The notes beneath the pieces were generated by a model. It worked only from the letters and a program-made list of their open reading frames with translations. It was not told where the DNA came from and did not search any database. DNA of 64,000 bases from JAHJQZ01 sp963667595 (GTDB taxonomy: Bacteria; Pseudomonadota; Alphaproteobacteria; Rhizobiales; Devosiaceae), in contig CAXXWD010000006.1 of the NCBI GenBank assembly GCA_963667595.2, positions 1-64,000 of the forward strand, given 5' to 3'. The position numbers were made by a program, and so were the translations under genes. The number at the start of each line of letters is the position of its first letter. The stretch's first letter is position 1. Positions 17,085-26,056 of the stretch are shown here, piece after piece.

Positions 17085-18182
17085 ATGGTCAAATGGTCCC
17101 CTCAACAGGATGCCGCGCTTGTCGCCGTATCCAACTGGCTCAAAGACAGAAACGGCGCCCAGGTGTTCCGTCTGTTCGGCTGGGCGGGGACGGGAAAAAC
17201 GACGCTGGCCAAACATCTTGCCAGTGGTCTCAATTCAGTGAAATACGCCGCCTTCACCGGCAAGGCAGCGCTGGCCATGCGCAAGCGCGGCTGTCGCGGC
17301 GCCTCGACCATCCATTCCCTCATCTACACCCTTGTCAGCGAGGACGAAGGCGAACCCCACTTCATTCTCGACAGGGAATCGCCGGCCGCGAGCGCCGATC
17401 TCATCGTCATCGACGAGGTCTCGATGGTCGACGAGGTGCTGGCCGAGGATCTTTTGTCCTTCGGCACCAAGATCCTGGTGCTCGGCGACCCCTTCCAGCT
17501 GCCTCCGGTTCAGGGCACCGGCTTTTTCATTGCCGAAGAGCCCGACATCATGCTGACCGAGATCCATCGTCAGGCGGCGGAAAACCCCATCGTGCAGCTC
17601 TCGCTCGACATCCGGAACGGCGCACGGCTGCAGCGCGGCGCCTATGGAGACTCCAAGGTGATCGGACGCGACGACGTCGAGCAGGACGAGGTGATGTTGG
17701 CCGATCAGGTCCTGGTCGGACGCAACAAGACGCGCATCGATTACAACAACCGCCTGCGAGAGTTGAAGGGCCTGCCGCCGATCACGCCGGTTCTCGGAGA
17801 CAAGATCGTCTGCTTGAGGAACAACCCGCGCAAGAAGCTCTTGAACGGCCAGATTTTCATCGTCTCCGAGGTCAAGCGCAAGAACGCCGGCAAGCTCGAA
17901 ATGATGCTCCTGCCCGAGGATGCCGGGCCGGCAACCCCCGAGGTCAAGGTCAAGACGCATCTCGACTTCTTCACCGGCGCCGACGAACAGATGGCCTGGG
18001 CCGTCCGGCGCCAGTTCGACGAATTCACCTTCGGCTATGCCCTGACCGTGCACAAGGCGCAGGGCAGCCAATGGGATCACGTCTACCTGTTCGACGAGAG
18101 TTTCGCCTTCCGCGAGGACGGGCGGCGCTGGCTCTATACCGGGGTGACGCGGGCGGTCGACAGGATCACGGTGGTATCGTGA
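17085..18182 (+). CDS. RecD-like ATP-dependent DNA helicase
   Basis: A superfamily-1B helicase of 365 residues from MVKWSPQQDAALVAV. Walker A is GWAGTGKTT (32-40), Walker B is LIVIDEVSMVDEV, motif III is LGDPFQLPPVQGTG, and the C-terminal UvrD-C2-like part has FGYALTVHKAQGSQWDHVYL. These proteins unwind DNA 5' to 3' and are shorter than RecD2; the T4 Dda helicase is a similar stand-alone form. I preferred 17085 over the upstream open frame because sequence before it is not conserved-looking. The stop overlaps a GNAT gene start (GTGA). Confidence 0.88.
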   Translation: MVKWSPQQDAALVAVSNWLKDRNGAQVFRLFGWAGTGKTTLAKHLASGLNSVKYAAFTGKAALAMRKRGCRGASTIHSLIYTLVSEDEGEPHFILDRESPAASADLIVIDEVSMVDEVLAEDLLSFGTKILVLGDPFQLPPVQGTGFFIAEEPDIMLTEIHRQAAENPIVQLSLDIRNGARLQRGAYGDSKVIGRDDVEQDEVMLADQVLVGRNKTRIDYNNRLRELKGLPPITPVLGDKIVCLRNNPRKKLLNGQIFIVSEVKRKNAGKLEMMLLPEDAGPATPEVKVKTHLDFFTGADEQMAWAVRRQFDEFTFGYALTVHKAQGSQWDHVYLFDESFAFREDGRRWLYTGVTRAVDRITVVS

Positions 18183-18624
18183 TCGAACTGAGACCGGCAG
18201 AGCCGGACGATTTCGCGGCCATGGTCGCGCTCGATACCCATATCCGCGATCATGCCGATGGGCCGAAATTGTCCACGACTGGGTGGCGGGCGGCCAGTGT
18301 CACCTTGCCATTGTCGAGGAACGGATCGCAGGTTATGCCGCGTTCACGCACGCTTTTTTCCATCGGCCCTTCATCGAGCGGCTCATGGTCGGCCTGCCGT
18401 TCCGCCGGCAAAGCGTCGGACTGGCGCTGGTCGCCCATGCCACGACATTGTGGCCCGGCGAACAAATCTGGACCTCGACCAACCAGTCGAACCGGCCGAT
18501 GCGGGCGCTGCTGGCGCGGGCGGGATTTCGACAAAGCGGCCGAATCGAAAACCTCGATCCCGACGATCCGGAACTGGTTTTCGTGCACCTGCCGCAAAGC
18601 AAACCAATAGGTGCGGCAGGCTAG
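18179..18624 (+). pseudogene. GNAT-family N-acetyltransferase, frameshifted
   Basis: The GTG at 18179 opens IELRPAEPDDFAAMVALDTH, a standard GNAT start, but the frame soon degenerates. One frame back, from about 18262, the protein continues as AEIVHDWVAGGQCHLAIVEE through GLPFRRQSVGLALV (acetyl-CoA loop) and ALLARAGFRQSG to the TAG at 18622. The switch falls in GATGGGCCGAA, where four Gs instead of three would restore one 148-residue GNAT protein. So one base is missing in a G run: decay or a sequencing error. Start overlap with the helicase suggests an operon. The acetylated substrate is unknown. Confidence 0.75.
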
Positions 18625-18726
18625 CCAGTTGACCCCGACCGTCTGATGCCCGAAGAGTGCCGGCCACCAAAGGACATGCACCCGTCTTCCCGCCGGACTT
18701 CAAATCCATATACGAGGAAAAAGACC

Positions 18727-19653
18727 GTGAGCTTCACCGCAGTCACCTGCCTTTATGATATCGGCCGTGCCAATGCCGACGGGCGGACCATCGATGACTA
18801 TGTGTCCTGGTTCAACGTAACCCTGACCATTCCACTTCCGTTCATCATCTTTCTCGATCCGGATTTCGACGCGACCCGGCTCACCCTGAAACCGACAGAT
18901 CGCATTATCCGGCTTTCAATGGATGAATTGCCCATGTTCCGGCATCGGGCCCGCGTTGAGGAAATCAGTGCCGGTGAGAAGGTGAATCACCGCGACCTCA
19001 CGTTCAGACTGCCCTCCTATTCAATGCTCGTGATGTCAAAGGCCGAATTGTTCAAGCGCGCCGCTTTGGAAGTAGAGTCCGACCACCTCGTCTGGGCTGA
19101 CGCCGGGCTGAGCCGTTTTCTTCCTGATTTGAGTGAACACCAGGTGCAGCGCTCCACAGCGGATCTAGAAGGGGTGTCGTTCCTGCTTAATAAAATGCCC
19201 TTTCTCGATCACTATACACGTCTCGGTCATCTGCCGAAGCGGATCGTCGGTAGCTGCTTGGCGCTGATGGGAGCGGCGGACTTTCTGATCGCACGTTCGT
19301 TTGCGTCCGAACTCGTGGATCGGCTGAGCTTTCTGGCCGAAGTCGACTGGTTGCCGAACGGGCTCTGGGACAACGAACAGGTTGCCTTCGGAACGCTCCT
19401 GTTTCGTGGGGGTCTGCCGGGCGTCAGTGTCTTGAGTACGACTCTGTACATGGGCAATACCACGCGCTGGCTGTTCGGATTGCCGCTCAAATATCGGGCG
19501 TTGGATTTCTCCGAGCGCTGGACCTATTGCCGACGCGAGATCCGGGCGCGCCTGACCCCCAAGAGCGCCTCTTATCTGCCCGGCGATTTTCCGGAAGCGG
19601 ACTACCAGACCTGGGTAAGAAACAGACGCGAAAACGCTGCCTCGCCCGCGTAG
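18727..19653 (+). CDS. HtrL/YibB (WlaTC-like) family glycosyltransferase
   Basis: The N terminus SFTAVTCLYDIGRANADGR and WFNVTLTIPLPFIIFLD match the pattern of HtrL/YibB proteins, which are GT-A-like glycosyltransferases often found in surface-polysaccharide loci. WADAGLSRFLPD and WDNEQVAFGTLLF fit donor-site and acceptor regions of that fold. I chose the GTG at 18727 (308 residues), since GAGGAAAAAGACC precedes it; an ATG at 18646 in frame is possible. No other polysaccharide genes flank it, so its acceptor is unknown. Base composition looks slightly less GC-rich than neighbours, suggesting acquisition. Confidence 0.68.
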   Translation: MSFTAVTCLYDIGRANADGRTIDDYVSWFNVTLTIPLPFIIFLDPDFDATRLTLKPTDRIIRLSMDELPMFRHRARVEEISAGEKVNHRDLTFRLPSYSMLVMSKAELFKRAALEVESDHLVWADAGLSRFLPDLSEHQVQRSTADLEGVSFLLNKMPFLDHYTRLGHLPKRIVGSCLALMGAADFLIARSFASELVDRLSFLAEVDWLPNGLWDNEQVAFGTLLFRGGLPGVSVLSTTLYMGNTTRWLFGLPLKYRALDFSERWTYCRREIRARLTPKSASYLPGDFPEADYQTWVRNRRENAASPA

Positions 19654-19664
19654 GTGACGCCGGA

Positions 19665-20060
19665 TCAGATCCGTTCGAACTCCAGCGTCTGGCACATGAT
19701 CAGCTTGCAGCCGCTCAAGCGCATGCTGTCGCCATCGATCAGCGTCATGGAGCCGCCGATCTTTTCGCCGTTATAGCTCAGCGTGCCCGACCATTTGTTC
19801 GTGCCGGTCCGGTGTGCGCCCTTGACGACATAGGTGTTGAGATAGGCGAGGTTTTCCGGCGTACGGGCATCGGATCTGAGCCAGGTCAGACGGGCGCAAA
19901 GCGCCGTGCCGCCGCAATAGCTCACCTCATAGCGGCTTTCTCCGGTAGCGGTCTGCCACTTGCCCACGGGGCTGGCATCATTGGCCATAACGGGCGAAAT
20001 CATGGCGGAAGCGGCAAGGATGGCGGCGACAAGACGGCGGGGCTGAAACACGGGCGACAC
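19665..20060 (-). CDS. DUF2147 exported protein
   Basis: A 131-residue protein with a signal peptide (hydrophobic stretch about 10-24, cleavage near VMA-ND). The mature part begins ASPVGKWQTATGESRYEV and contains CARLTWLRSDARTPENLAYLNTY and LSGCKLIMCQTLEFERI, the usual form of DUF2147, a beta-rich lipocalin-like periplasmic domain of unknown ligand. Paired cysteines suggest disulfides. It converges with the glycosyltransferase gene, 11 bases away. Confidence 0.82.
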   Translation of the reverse strand: MSPVFQPRRLVAAILAASAMISPVMANDASPVGKWQTATGESRYEVSYCGGTALCARLTWLRSDARTPENLAYLNTYVVKGAHRTGTNKWSGTLSYNGEKIGGSMTLIDGDSMRLSGCKLIMCQTLEFERI

Positions 20061-20164
20061 TCACTGGCAGAACGAAGGAACGCCGCCTATTTGCCAAATG
20101 TGGCTTGAATGCGTTCCGAACCTGACGTTCAGACGCCGTTCATCTTACCAAATCTTCGGTCCGG

Positions 20165-20971
20165 TCAGGCCCGCGAGATCAATGTCGCCGGATCGCGCTG
20201 GGCATCCGGATCGTTCCCGCCGATCGGCCGGTTGCCGGCCACGGAGACAACGTCCGGATCGAGAGCGATGACCAGATCGGCCACATATCTGCTGGCGTCC
20301 TTGTCGACCATTGCCATCGAAGCGGCGCCGGCCTTGCGGGCGATGACATCCGTTTCGTTGGTGGTGTCGCGCAGGACCCCGCGTTCGCTGTAGGGCGTGA
20401 TCAGGCGATAGACCGCATCGTTCAGCGTGTCGGGGAAAAAGATCTGTCCGGTCAGCACGTTGATCTCGTTGATGAAGACCTTGAAATGCATGTGCGTCGT
20501 CCGGCCGTAATGCCAGCCGGGATAGATGGTGCGGAACCGGACCTTGCCATCGGCATCGGCATATTGCGTGCCGCGCAGAAACGTCTCGCCTTTAACATCG
20601 ACCGCCCCATTGTCCGAACGGTTGACATAGCCGGAATAAAGTCCTCCGGCATCGCAATGCCACACATCGACCCGGGCGCCCGACAGGGGCTGGCAGCGCG
20701 TGCCGACCACCTTCAGCCTGAGTTCGAGCGGCAGCCCCGGTTTGTTTTCGGTGATGTCGAAACGCACCAGAGCCGGATCGAAATAATAAGGCCCTTCCGT
20801 CACCTCCGGCACGAAAACGCAAGACGTGTCGACACCCAGCACACTCTTTTCGGCACTGTCTGACACCGCTGTTATGGCTTTTGGCGACAACAAGACGCCG
20901 CCGATGGCGGTGATACCGATCAGCGACAGCATCTGCCGGCGGCTGAAACCGGTAGTCGTAAGGTCTGACAT
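20165..20971 (-). CDS. Exported intradiol ring-cleavage dioxygenase
   Basis: A 268-residue protein with a Tat-like signal (FSRRQMLSLIGITAIGG). The catalytic domain resembles the beta chain of protocatechuate 3,4-dioxygenase. GPYYF gives one Tyr iron ligand, and YPGWHYGRTTHMHFKV gives the second Tyr and the two His ligands. VWHCDAGGLYSGY is also typical. Members split catechol-type rings with O2; exported forms may act on plant or lignin-derived phenolics. It stands alone with no aromatic catabolism genes next to it, so its physiological substrate is not evident. Confidence 0.85.
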   Translation of the reverse strand: MSDLTTTGFSRRQMLSLIGITAIGGVLLSPKAITAVSDSAEKSVLGVDTSCVFVPEVTEGPYYFDPALVRFDITENKPGLPLELRLKVVGTRCQPLSGARVDVWHCDAGGLYSGYVNRSDNGAVDVKGETFLRGTQYADADGKVRFRTIYPGWHYGRTTHMHFKVFINEINVLTGQIFFPDTLNDAVYRLITPYSERGVLRDTTNETDVIARKAGAASMAMVDKDASRYVADLVIALDPDVVSVAGNRPIGGNDPDAQRDPATLISRA

Positions 20972-21402
20972 AAGGCGTCCTTCAATCCGCGTCCGTTCCG
21001 AATTTAGGACCTTCCATCACCAAGTACATCCGACCGGCGAACACGTTTACGCCCTTATGCACAATCGCTTTCGGTATAAACGGATCGCCGTATCGGGTTT
21101 TGCTGCTTTTTTTGGTGTTTTCAAAAGAACCGCCGGTCTCCGGCTCGAATCGAAACCGGCGTACCGGTCGTCCGTTATCGGCGACAAGGGCTTGCCATCC
21201 GCCCCGTCAGGCCTTATGAGCCAGACCGTATTCGTTTGGCCGGGGGCTGAACGGAGGGGTTCGGCTTGCCGAACGACACCAAAGCGCGTGTCGCCTCCCG
21301 TGTTCCCGCTCTTTATGAAGACTGCTTTGACGCCTTTTCCGGCTTCAAGGAGGCTCCGCGCCAGACGGACATGTGGATTTAAACAGGAAGGAAAGGCGCC
21401 TC
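20972..21402 (+). promoter_or_regulatory. rpsF upstream region with hairpin, possible r-protein leader
   Basis: This 431-base stretch has no credible gene. At 21259-21274 GTTCGG-CTTG-CCGAAC forms a perfect hairpin followed by ACACC. Leaders of rpsF-rpsR operons in many bacteria bind the S6:S18 complex through a stem with a CCG bulge and an ACACC-like element, so autoregulation here is plausible. I cannot confirm the exact fold. An AGGAAAGG ribosome site lies just before the rpsF start. Confidence 0.4.
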
Positions 21403-21771
21403 ATGGCCCTCTACGAGCATATCTACCTGGCTCGGCAGGATGTCTCCGCCCAGCAGGTCGAAGAGCTGACCAGCCAGTACACCGAGATCATCACCTCGGG
21501 CGGAGGTTCGGTAACCAAGTCGGAATACTGGGGACTGAAGTCCCTCAGCTACCGGATCAAGAAGAACCGCAAGGCGCATTATACCCTGATGAACATCAAT
21601 GCCCCGCACGCCGCCGTCGAAGAGATGGAGCGCCAGATGGGCCTGTCCGAAGACGTCCTTCGGTTCATGACCATTCGCGTCGATGCGCTTGAGGACGGTC
21701 CCTCGGTGATGATGCAGAAGCGCGACCATGACGATCGTGGCGGTCGTGGCGATCGCCCGCGCCGTTTCTAG
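21403..21771 (+). CDS. rpsF: 30S ribosomal protein S6
   Basis: S6 binds S18 on the 30S platform. From MALYEHIYLARQDVS the protein has 122 residues, with SYRIKKNRKAHYTLMNI and a basic, Arg/Gly/Asp-rich tail. I chose the ATG at 21403 over the open 21373 because the family begins with this short peptide and AGGAAAGG precedes it. First gene of rpsF-rpsR-rplI. Confidence 0.97.
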   Translation: MALYEHIYLARQDVSAQQVEELTSQYTEIITSGGGSVTKSEYWGLKSLSYRIKKNRKAHYTLMNINAPHAAVEEMERQMGLSEDVLRFMTIRVDALEDGPSVMMQKRDHDDRGGRGDRPRRF

Positions 21772-21792
21772 AGCCGTTGAGGAGAAAGTAAC

Positions 21793-22047
21793 ATGGCCAT
21801 TCGTGACCTGACGACGACCCATACCCGCCGGCCCTTCCAGCGCCGCCGCAAGACCTGCCCGTTCTCCGGTGCCGATGCCCCGAAGATCGATTACAAGGAC
21901 GTGCGCCTGTTGCAGCGCTACACCTCGGAGCGCGGCAAGATCGTACCGTCCCGCATCACCGCGGTTTCCGCCAAGAAGCAGCGTGAGCTGGCCCGCGCCA
22001 TCAAGCGCGCCCGTTTCATCGGCCTGCTGCCCTTCTCGGTCAGCTAA
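21793..22047 (+). CDS. rpsR: 30S ribosomal protein S18
   Basis: A small basic protein of 84 residues. FQRRRKTCPFSG, YKDVRLLQRYTSERGKIVPS and KQRELARAIKRARFIGLLPF are all signature segments of S18. It follows rpsF by 21 bases with GGAGAAAGTAAC before the ATG. Confidence 0.98.
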   Translation: MAIRDLTTTHTRRPFQRRRKTCPFSGADAPKIDYKDVRLLQRYTSERGKIVPSRITAVSAKKQRELARAIKRARFIGLLPFSVS

Positions 22048-22065
22048 ACCCTGTTCAAGTTGAGT

Positions 22066-22083
22066 GGCCCGCCATGGCGGGCC
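22066..22083. other. Perfect 18-bp palindrome between rpsR and rplI
   Basis: GGCCCGCCATGGCGGGCC is fully self-complementary and lies 19 bases after the rpsR stop, in a 120-base gap. No T run follows, so it is not a standard terminator; it may stabilise the upstream mRNA or attenuate. Many relatives have a DUF2232 membrane-protein gene at this place; none is present here. Confidence 0.5.
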
Positions 22084-22167
22084 GTTCGCTGGAGCGTGGA
22101 ATGGGTCCGCGCTCCTAACCGGGACACCGGACGATCCGGGTCTTTGGGACAGCATTGGAGTTAAGAA

Positions 22168-22791
22168 ATGAAAGTCATCCTTCTCGAACGCGTCGGCCGT
22201 CATGGCACCATCGGCGACGAAGCCGTTGTCAAGGACGGCTATGCGCGCAACTACCTGTTGCCGCAGGGCAAGGCGCTGCGCGCCACCGAGGCCAACCGCA
22301 AGAAGTTCGCCGCCGAACGCGCCGTCATCGAAAAGCGCAACGAGGAACGTCGCAACGAAGCGGCGGGGATCGCCTCGGGCCTCAACGGTCATACGGTGGT
22401 CATGATCCGTCAGGCCGGCGAAACCGGCCAGCTCTACGGTTCGGTCAGCACCCGCGACATCTCCGATGCACTGGCCGCCGACGGCTTCACCGTGTCGAAA
22501 TCCCAGGTCGATCTGGCCCTTCCGATCAAGACGGTCGGCGTGCACGAAGTGGCGCTGCACCTGCATCCGGAAGTTGCCGTTTCGGTCGTCGTCAATGTCG
22601 CCCGCTCCGAGGACGAGGCCCAGCGCCAGTCCAAGGGCGAAGACATGACCGTCATCAACTATGACGACGAAGACGCCGCCGCAGCAGCAGCAGCAGCCGC
22701 CGCGGAAGCGACCGAAGAGGCAGAGACCGAGGAAGCGGCAGTCGAAGACGGAGCCGAGGCGGAAGCCGCCGAACCCGAGACCGAAGCCTGA
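22168..22791 (+). CDS. rplI: 50S ribosomal protein L9
   Basis: L9 bridges the L1 stalk region of the 50S subunit. MKVILLERVGRHGTIGDEAV and VKDGYARNYLLPQGKALRAT are the conserved N domain; a long helix links to the C domain. At 207 residues it is longer than the about 150 of E. coli, owing to a Glu/Ala-rich tail after residue 170, common in alphaproteobacteria. Confidence 0.97.
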   Translation: MKVILLERVGRHGTIGDEAVVKDGYARNYLLPQGKALRATEANRKKFAAERAVIEKRNEERRNEAAGIASGLNGHTVVMIRQAGETGQLYGSVSTRDISDALAADGFTVSKSQVDLALPIKTVGVHEVALHLHPEVAVSVVVNVARSEDEAQRQSKGEDMTVINYDDEDAAAAAAAAAAEATEEAETEEAAVEDGAEAEAAEPETEA

Positions 22792-22817
22792 GTCTCTTTT
22801 CGCGCAAGTTTTTTTGA

Positions 22818-22846
22818 AGGGCCGGGATCGTTCCGGCCCTTTTTTT
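22818..22846 (+). terminator. Rho-independent terminator after rplI
   Basis: AGGGCCGG (22818-22825) pairs with CCGGCCCT (22833-22840) around a 7-base loop and is followed at once by six Ts. It lies 26 bases after the rplI stop and ends the ribosomal operon before dnaB. Confidence 0.88.
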
Positions 22847-22965
22847 GTTCACTCGTTCGTCGTTATCCCCGCTGATCACTGACACGAATGTGACGCGTCG
22901 GCGATGGCTATGGAGTCGATGAACTTGGTATTATCAAAAGCGTCTCAGAAACACTCGAGGGAACC

Positions 22966-24450
22966 ATGGCAGAGGTGCGGCAGCTTCATCCCGAGGCTGA
23001 ACAGGGATATCGGCAGGCGCCGCACAATGTCGAAGCCGAGCAGGCCCTGCTTGGCGCCATTCTGGTCAACAACGAGGCTTTTTACCGCGTTTCGGATTTT
23101 CTCGAGCCTGCCCATTTCTATGAGGCAGTGCATTCCCAGATCTACGAAATTTCGGCCAAGATCATCCGGGCCGGCAAGAAGGCCGATCCGATCACCGTCA
23201 AGACTTTCCTGCCAAACGAGCTGATCGAGGGCGTCTCGATGCAGCAATATCTGGCGCGTCTCGCGGCGGAAGCGACCACCGTCATCAATGCCTATGATTT
23301 CGGCCGCGCCGTCTACGATCTCGCCATCCGGCGCCAACTGATTCTCATCGGCGAGGAGATGACCGACACCGCCTTCGAGGCCGATGTCGACATGACGCCG
23401 GATCGCCAGATCGAGGAAGCCGAAAAACAGCTTTTCGATCTCGCCGAGCGCGGCCGCTACGACGGCGGCTTCCAGTCCTTCGGCAGCGCCCTCACCGCCT
23501 CCATCCAGATGGCCAGCGAAGCCTATCAGCGCGACGGCTCGCTGTCCGGCATCGCCACGGGCCTGACCGATCTCGACAAGATGATGGGTGGGTTGCAGCG
23601 TTCCGACCTCGTCATCCTCGCCGCGCGTCCGGCCATGGGCAAATCGGCGCTCGCCACCTCCATCGCCATCAACGTCGCCAAGGCCTTTCGCGAGGAACCG
23701 ACGCCGGAAGGCCACATGAAGACGGTCAATGGCGGTCGGGTCGGCTTCTTCTCGCTCGAAATGAGTGCCGAACAGCTGGCCACGCGTATCCTTTCCGACC
23801 AGGCGCGCATCACCTCTTCGGACATCCGGCGCGGCAACATCCACGACAGCCAGTACGCGACGCTGGTCGAAACCGCCCAGATGATCAACGAACTACCGAT
23901 CTTCATCGACGACACCGGCGGTCTCGCCATCGCCCAGTTGATGGCGCGGGCGCGGCGCCTCAAGCGCCAGAAGGGGCTCGACCTCATCATTATCGACTAT
24001 GTGCAGCTTCTGGTCGGCTCCTCGAAGCGCGCCAGCGAGAACCGCGTGCAGGAACTGACCGAGATCACAACCTCGCTAAAGGCCCTGGCCAAGGAACTGG
24101 AAGTGCCGATCATCGCGCTGGCGCAGTTGTCGCGTCAGGTCGAAGCGCGCGACGACAAACGTCCGCAACTGGCCGATCTCAGGGAATCCGGCTCCATCGA
24201 ACAGGACGCCGACGTGGTTTTGTTTATTTATCGCGACGAATACTATCTCAAGAACAAGGAGCCGCGCGAAGGCACGCCCGAACATTTGGCATGGCAAGGC
24301 GAGATGGAAAAGGTTTATGGTCTGGCCGACATCATCATCGGCAAGCAGCGCCATGGTCCGACAGGAACGGTGCCGGTGGCTTTCGAGGCCAATTTCACCC
24401 GTTTCTCCAATCTCGCCCGAGACGCCTACATGCCGGACCGAATCGATTAG
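22966..24450 (+). CDS. dnaB: Replicative DNA helicase DnaB
   Basis: A hexameric 5'-3' helicase at the replication fork. The N-terminal domain contains PHNVEAEQALLGAILVN. The RecA-like C domain has Walker A ARPAMGKSA (220-228), LIIIDYVQLL (Walker B) and ALAQLSRQVE, then DLRESGSIEQDADVV. There is no sign of an intein. 494 residues is normal. It follows the rplI terminator and precedes alr by 9 bases, the conserved order. Confidence 0.97.
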   Translation: MAEVRQLHPEAEQGYRQAPHNVEAEQALLGAILVNNEAFYRVSDFLEPAHFYEAVHSQIYEISAKIIRAGKKADPITVKTFLPNELIEGVSMQQYLARLAAEATTVINAYDFGRAVYDLAIRRQLILIGEEMTDTAFEADVDMTPDRQIEEAEKQLFDLAERGRYDGGFQSFGSALTASIQMASEAYQRDGSLSGIATGLTDLDKMMGGLQRSDLVILAARPAMGKSALATSIAINVAKAFREEPTPEGHMKTVNGGRVGFFSLEMSAEQLATRILSDQARITSSDIRRGNIHDSQYATLVETAQMINELPIFIDDTGGLAIAQLMARARRLKRQKGLDLIIIDYVQLLVGSSKRASENRVQELTEITTSLKALAKELEVPIIALAQLSRQVEARDDKRPQLADLRESGSIEQDADVVLFIYRDEYYLKNKEPREGTPEHLAWQGEMEKVYGLADIIIGKQRHGPTGTVPVAFEANFTRFSNLARDAYMPDRID

Positions 24451-24459
24451 AATCCTGCC

Positions 24460-25608
24460 ATGTCTCTTGCTGCTGAACCCCAAGGCCCTGCCGGCCGCCT
24501 GACCATCGATCTTGACGCCATCGTCAGGAACTGGCGCGCTCTTGGACATATTTCTTCCACGGCGCTGACGGCGGCCGTGGTCAAGGCCGATGCCTATGGA
24601 ACCGGGCTCGAACCAACCGCGACGGCATTGGCCGATGCCGGCGCGCAGTTCTTTTTCGTGGCAACGCCCGACGAAGGGCTGCAATTGCGAAACGCCCTGC
24701 CGGATGTCCACATCTTCGTTCTGGGCGGGCTTTTTCCCGGCGCGGCGGATTTCTACATCGCGAACAAGCTGATGCCGTCCCTTGCCTCGCCGGAAATGCT
24801 CGAGGAATGGATGAATGTCTGCCTCGAACACAATGAGGCCTTTCCGGCTGCCCTTCATTTCGACACCGGCATGAACCGGCTCGGCTTCCGGCTGAGCGAC
24901 ACCGCCTATGTCCGCGACCGGCTGGCCGAATTCGGCTATCTGCCGCAAATGGTGATGAGCCATTTCGCCTGCGCCGATCAGCCCTCGCACGAAAAAAGCC
25001 GTACCCAGCTGGCCCTGTTCCAGACGATTCTGGCGCAGTTTCCGGGCATTCCCGGATCGCTGGCCAATTCGGCCGGCCTGATGTCGAACCGCGACTATCA
25101 TTTCCAGATGGTGCGGCCGGGCATCGCGCTTTACGGTGGACGCGCCATTGGCGGACGTCCCAACCCGATGTCGCATGTGGTGACGCTGGAAGTGCCTGTC
25201 CTGCAGGTCAGACCGGCACGGACCGGCGAAAGTGTCGGTTACGGCGCCCTGCAATCGATCGATCGCGAAAGCCGGCTGGCCACGGTCAGCATGGGCTATG
25301 CCGACGGCTTTTTCCGCGCACTGTCGTCAAGCTCGACCAAGCCGGGCGGCAAGCTGGCCTTCAAGGGGCATATCCTGCCCGTGGTCGGGCGCATCTCGAT
25401 GGATCTTGTCACCGTCGACATCACCGATCTCGGCCCCGATGCACCCAAGCCCGGCGATTATCTGGAAGTGATTGGCCCAACCATTTCGGTCGACGAACAG
25501 GCCGATATTGCCGGCACCATCGGCTACGAACTGCTCACCTCGCTTCGGCAGGGACGCTACAAGCGGACCTATCTGCCGCCGAACGCGCCGGACGTCTCCG
25601 AAGACTGA
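24460..25608 (+). CDS. alr: Alanine racemase
   Basis: Alr makes D-alanine for peptidoglycan. Lys42 in AAVVKADAYGTG forms the PLP Schiff base; the second catalytic Tyr is in ESVGYGA near 260; HFDTGMNRLGF is another family mark. 382 residues. The last base of its stop is the first of the next start (TGATG), so the following membrane protein is coupled to it. Confidence 0.95.
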   Translation: MSLAAEPQGPAGRLTIDLDAIVRNWRALGHISSTALTAAVVKADAYGTGLEPTATALADAGAQFFFVATPDEGLQLRNALPDVHIFVLGGLFPGAADFYIANKLMPSLASPEMLEEWMNVCLEHNEAFPAALHFDTGMNRLGFRLSDTAYVRDRLAEFGYLPQMVMSHFACADQPSHEKSRTQLALFQTILAQFPGIPGSLANSAGLMSNRDYHFQMVRPGIALYGGRAIGGRPNPMSHVVTLEVPVLQVRPARTGESVGYGALQSIDRESRLATVSMGYADGFFRALSSSSTKPGGKLAFKGHILPVVGRISMDLVTVDITDLGPDAPKPGDYLEVIGPTISVDEQADIAGTIGYELLTSLRQGRYKRTYLPPNAPDVSED

Positions 25609-25973
25609 TGGCGGAACGCCGCATGAGCGACGCCCGCATGCTTTTTCTGGTTCGACTGGTGCATACGGTGGTCTATCTCGTCAACGCCGGCGCCTGTTTC
25701 GTCATGCTTTATGCCGGGCTGACCGGGGTGATCGGTGTCCCGTTCTGGATCTCGGCGGTTCTGGTCGGCATCGAGGCCATCGTCTTTTTCGGTAATGGTG
25801 CGCGTTGCCCGCTTTCGGGTGTCGCCCTCAGATACGGTGCATCGAGAAGCGATTTCCTGTTCGATACCTTCATGCCGGAACGGCTGACGCGGCACACGGT
25901 TTTCTTCTTTTCCATCGTGGTGCTTTTTGGGTTGGCCCTGCTCGCCCTGAGAGGGCTGGGCCTATTCGTCTGA
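25608..25973 (+). CDS. Small integral membrane protein, unknown function
   Basis: A 121-residue protein with three likely helices (about 12-33, 40-60 and 96-118). NGARCPLSGVALRYGA in the loop recalls the NxCPLT segment of DUF2784-like and related small membrane proteins. The start overlaps the alr stop by one base; a Met six codons in (25623) could be the true start. Function is not recognised. Confidence 0.7.
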   Translation: MAERRMSDARMLFLVRLVHTVVYLVNAGACFVMLYAGLTGVIGVPFWISAVLVGIEAIVFFGNGARCPLSGVALRYGASRSDFLFDTFMPERLTRHTVFFFSIVVLFGLALLALRGLGLFV

Positions 25974-26056
25974 GACCCGCGGCTTTTCACAGTGACCGAT
26001 ATTGTCCCGCCCTAATCAGTTAGTGGGGGCATCATGTCTCTGAAACTACGCTCGGA

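Noticed and set aside
22966..24450. Intein in DnaB
   Set aside because: The sequence around the Walker A and later motifs is continuous and the length is normal.
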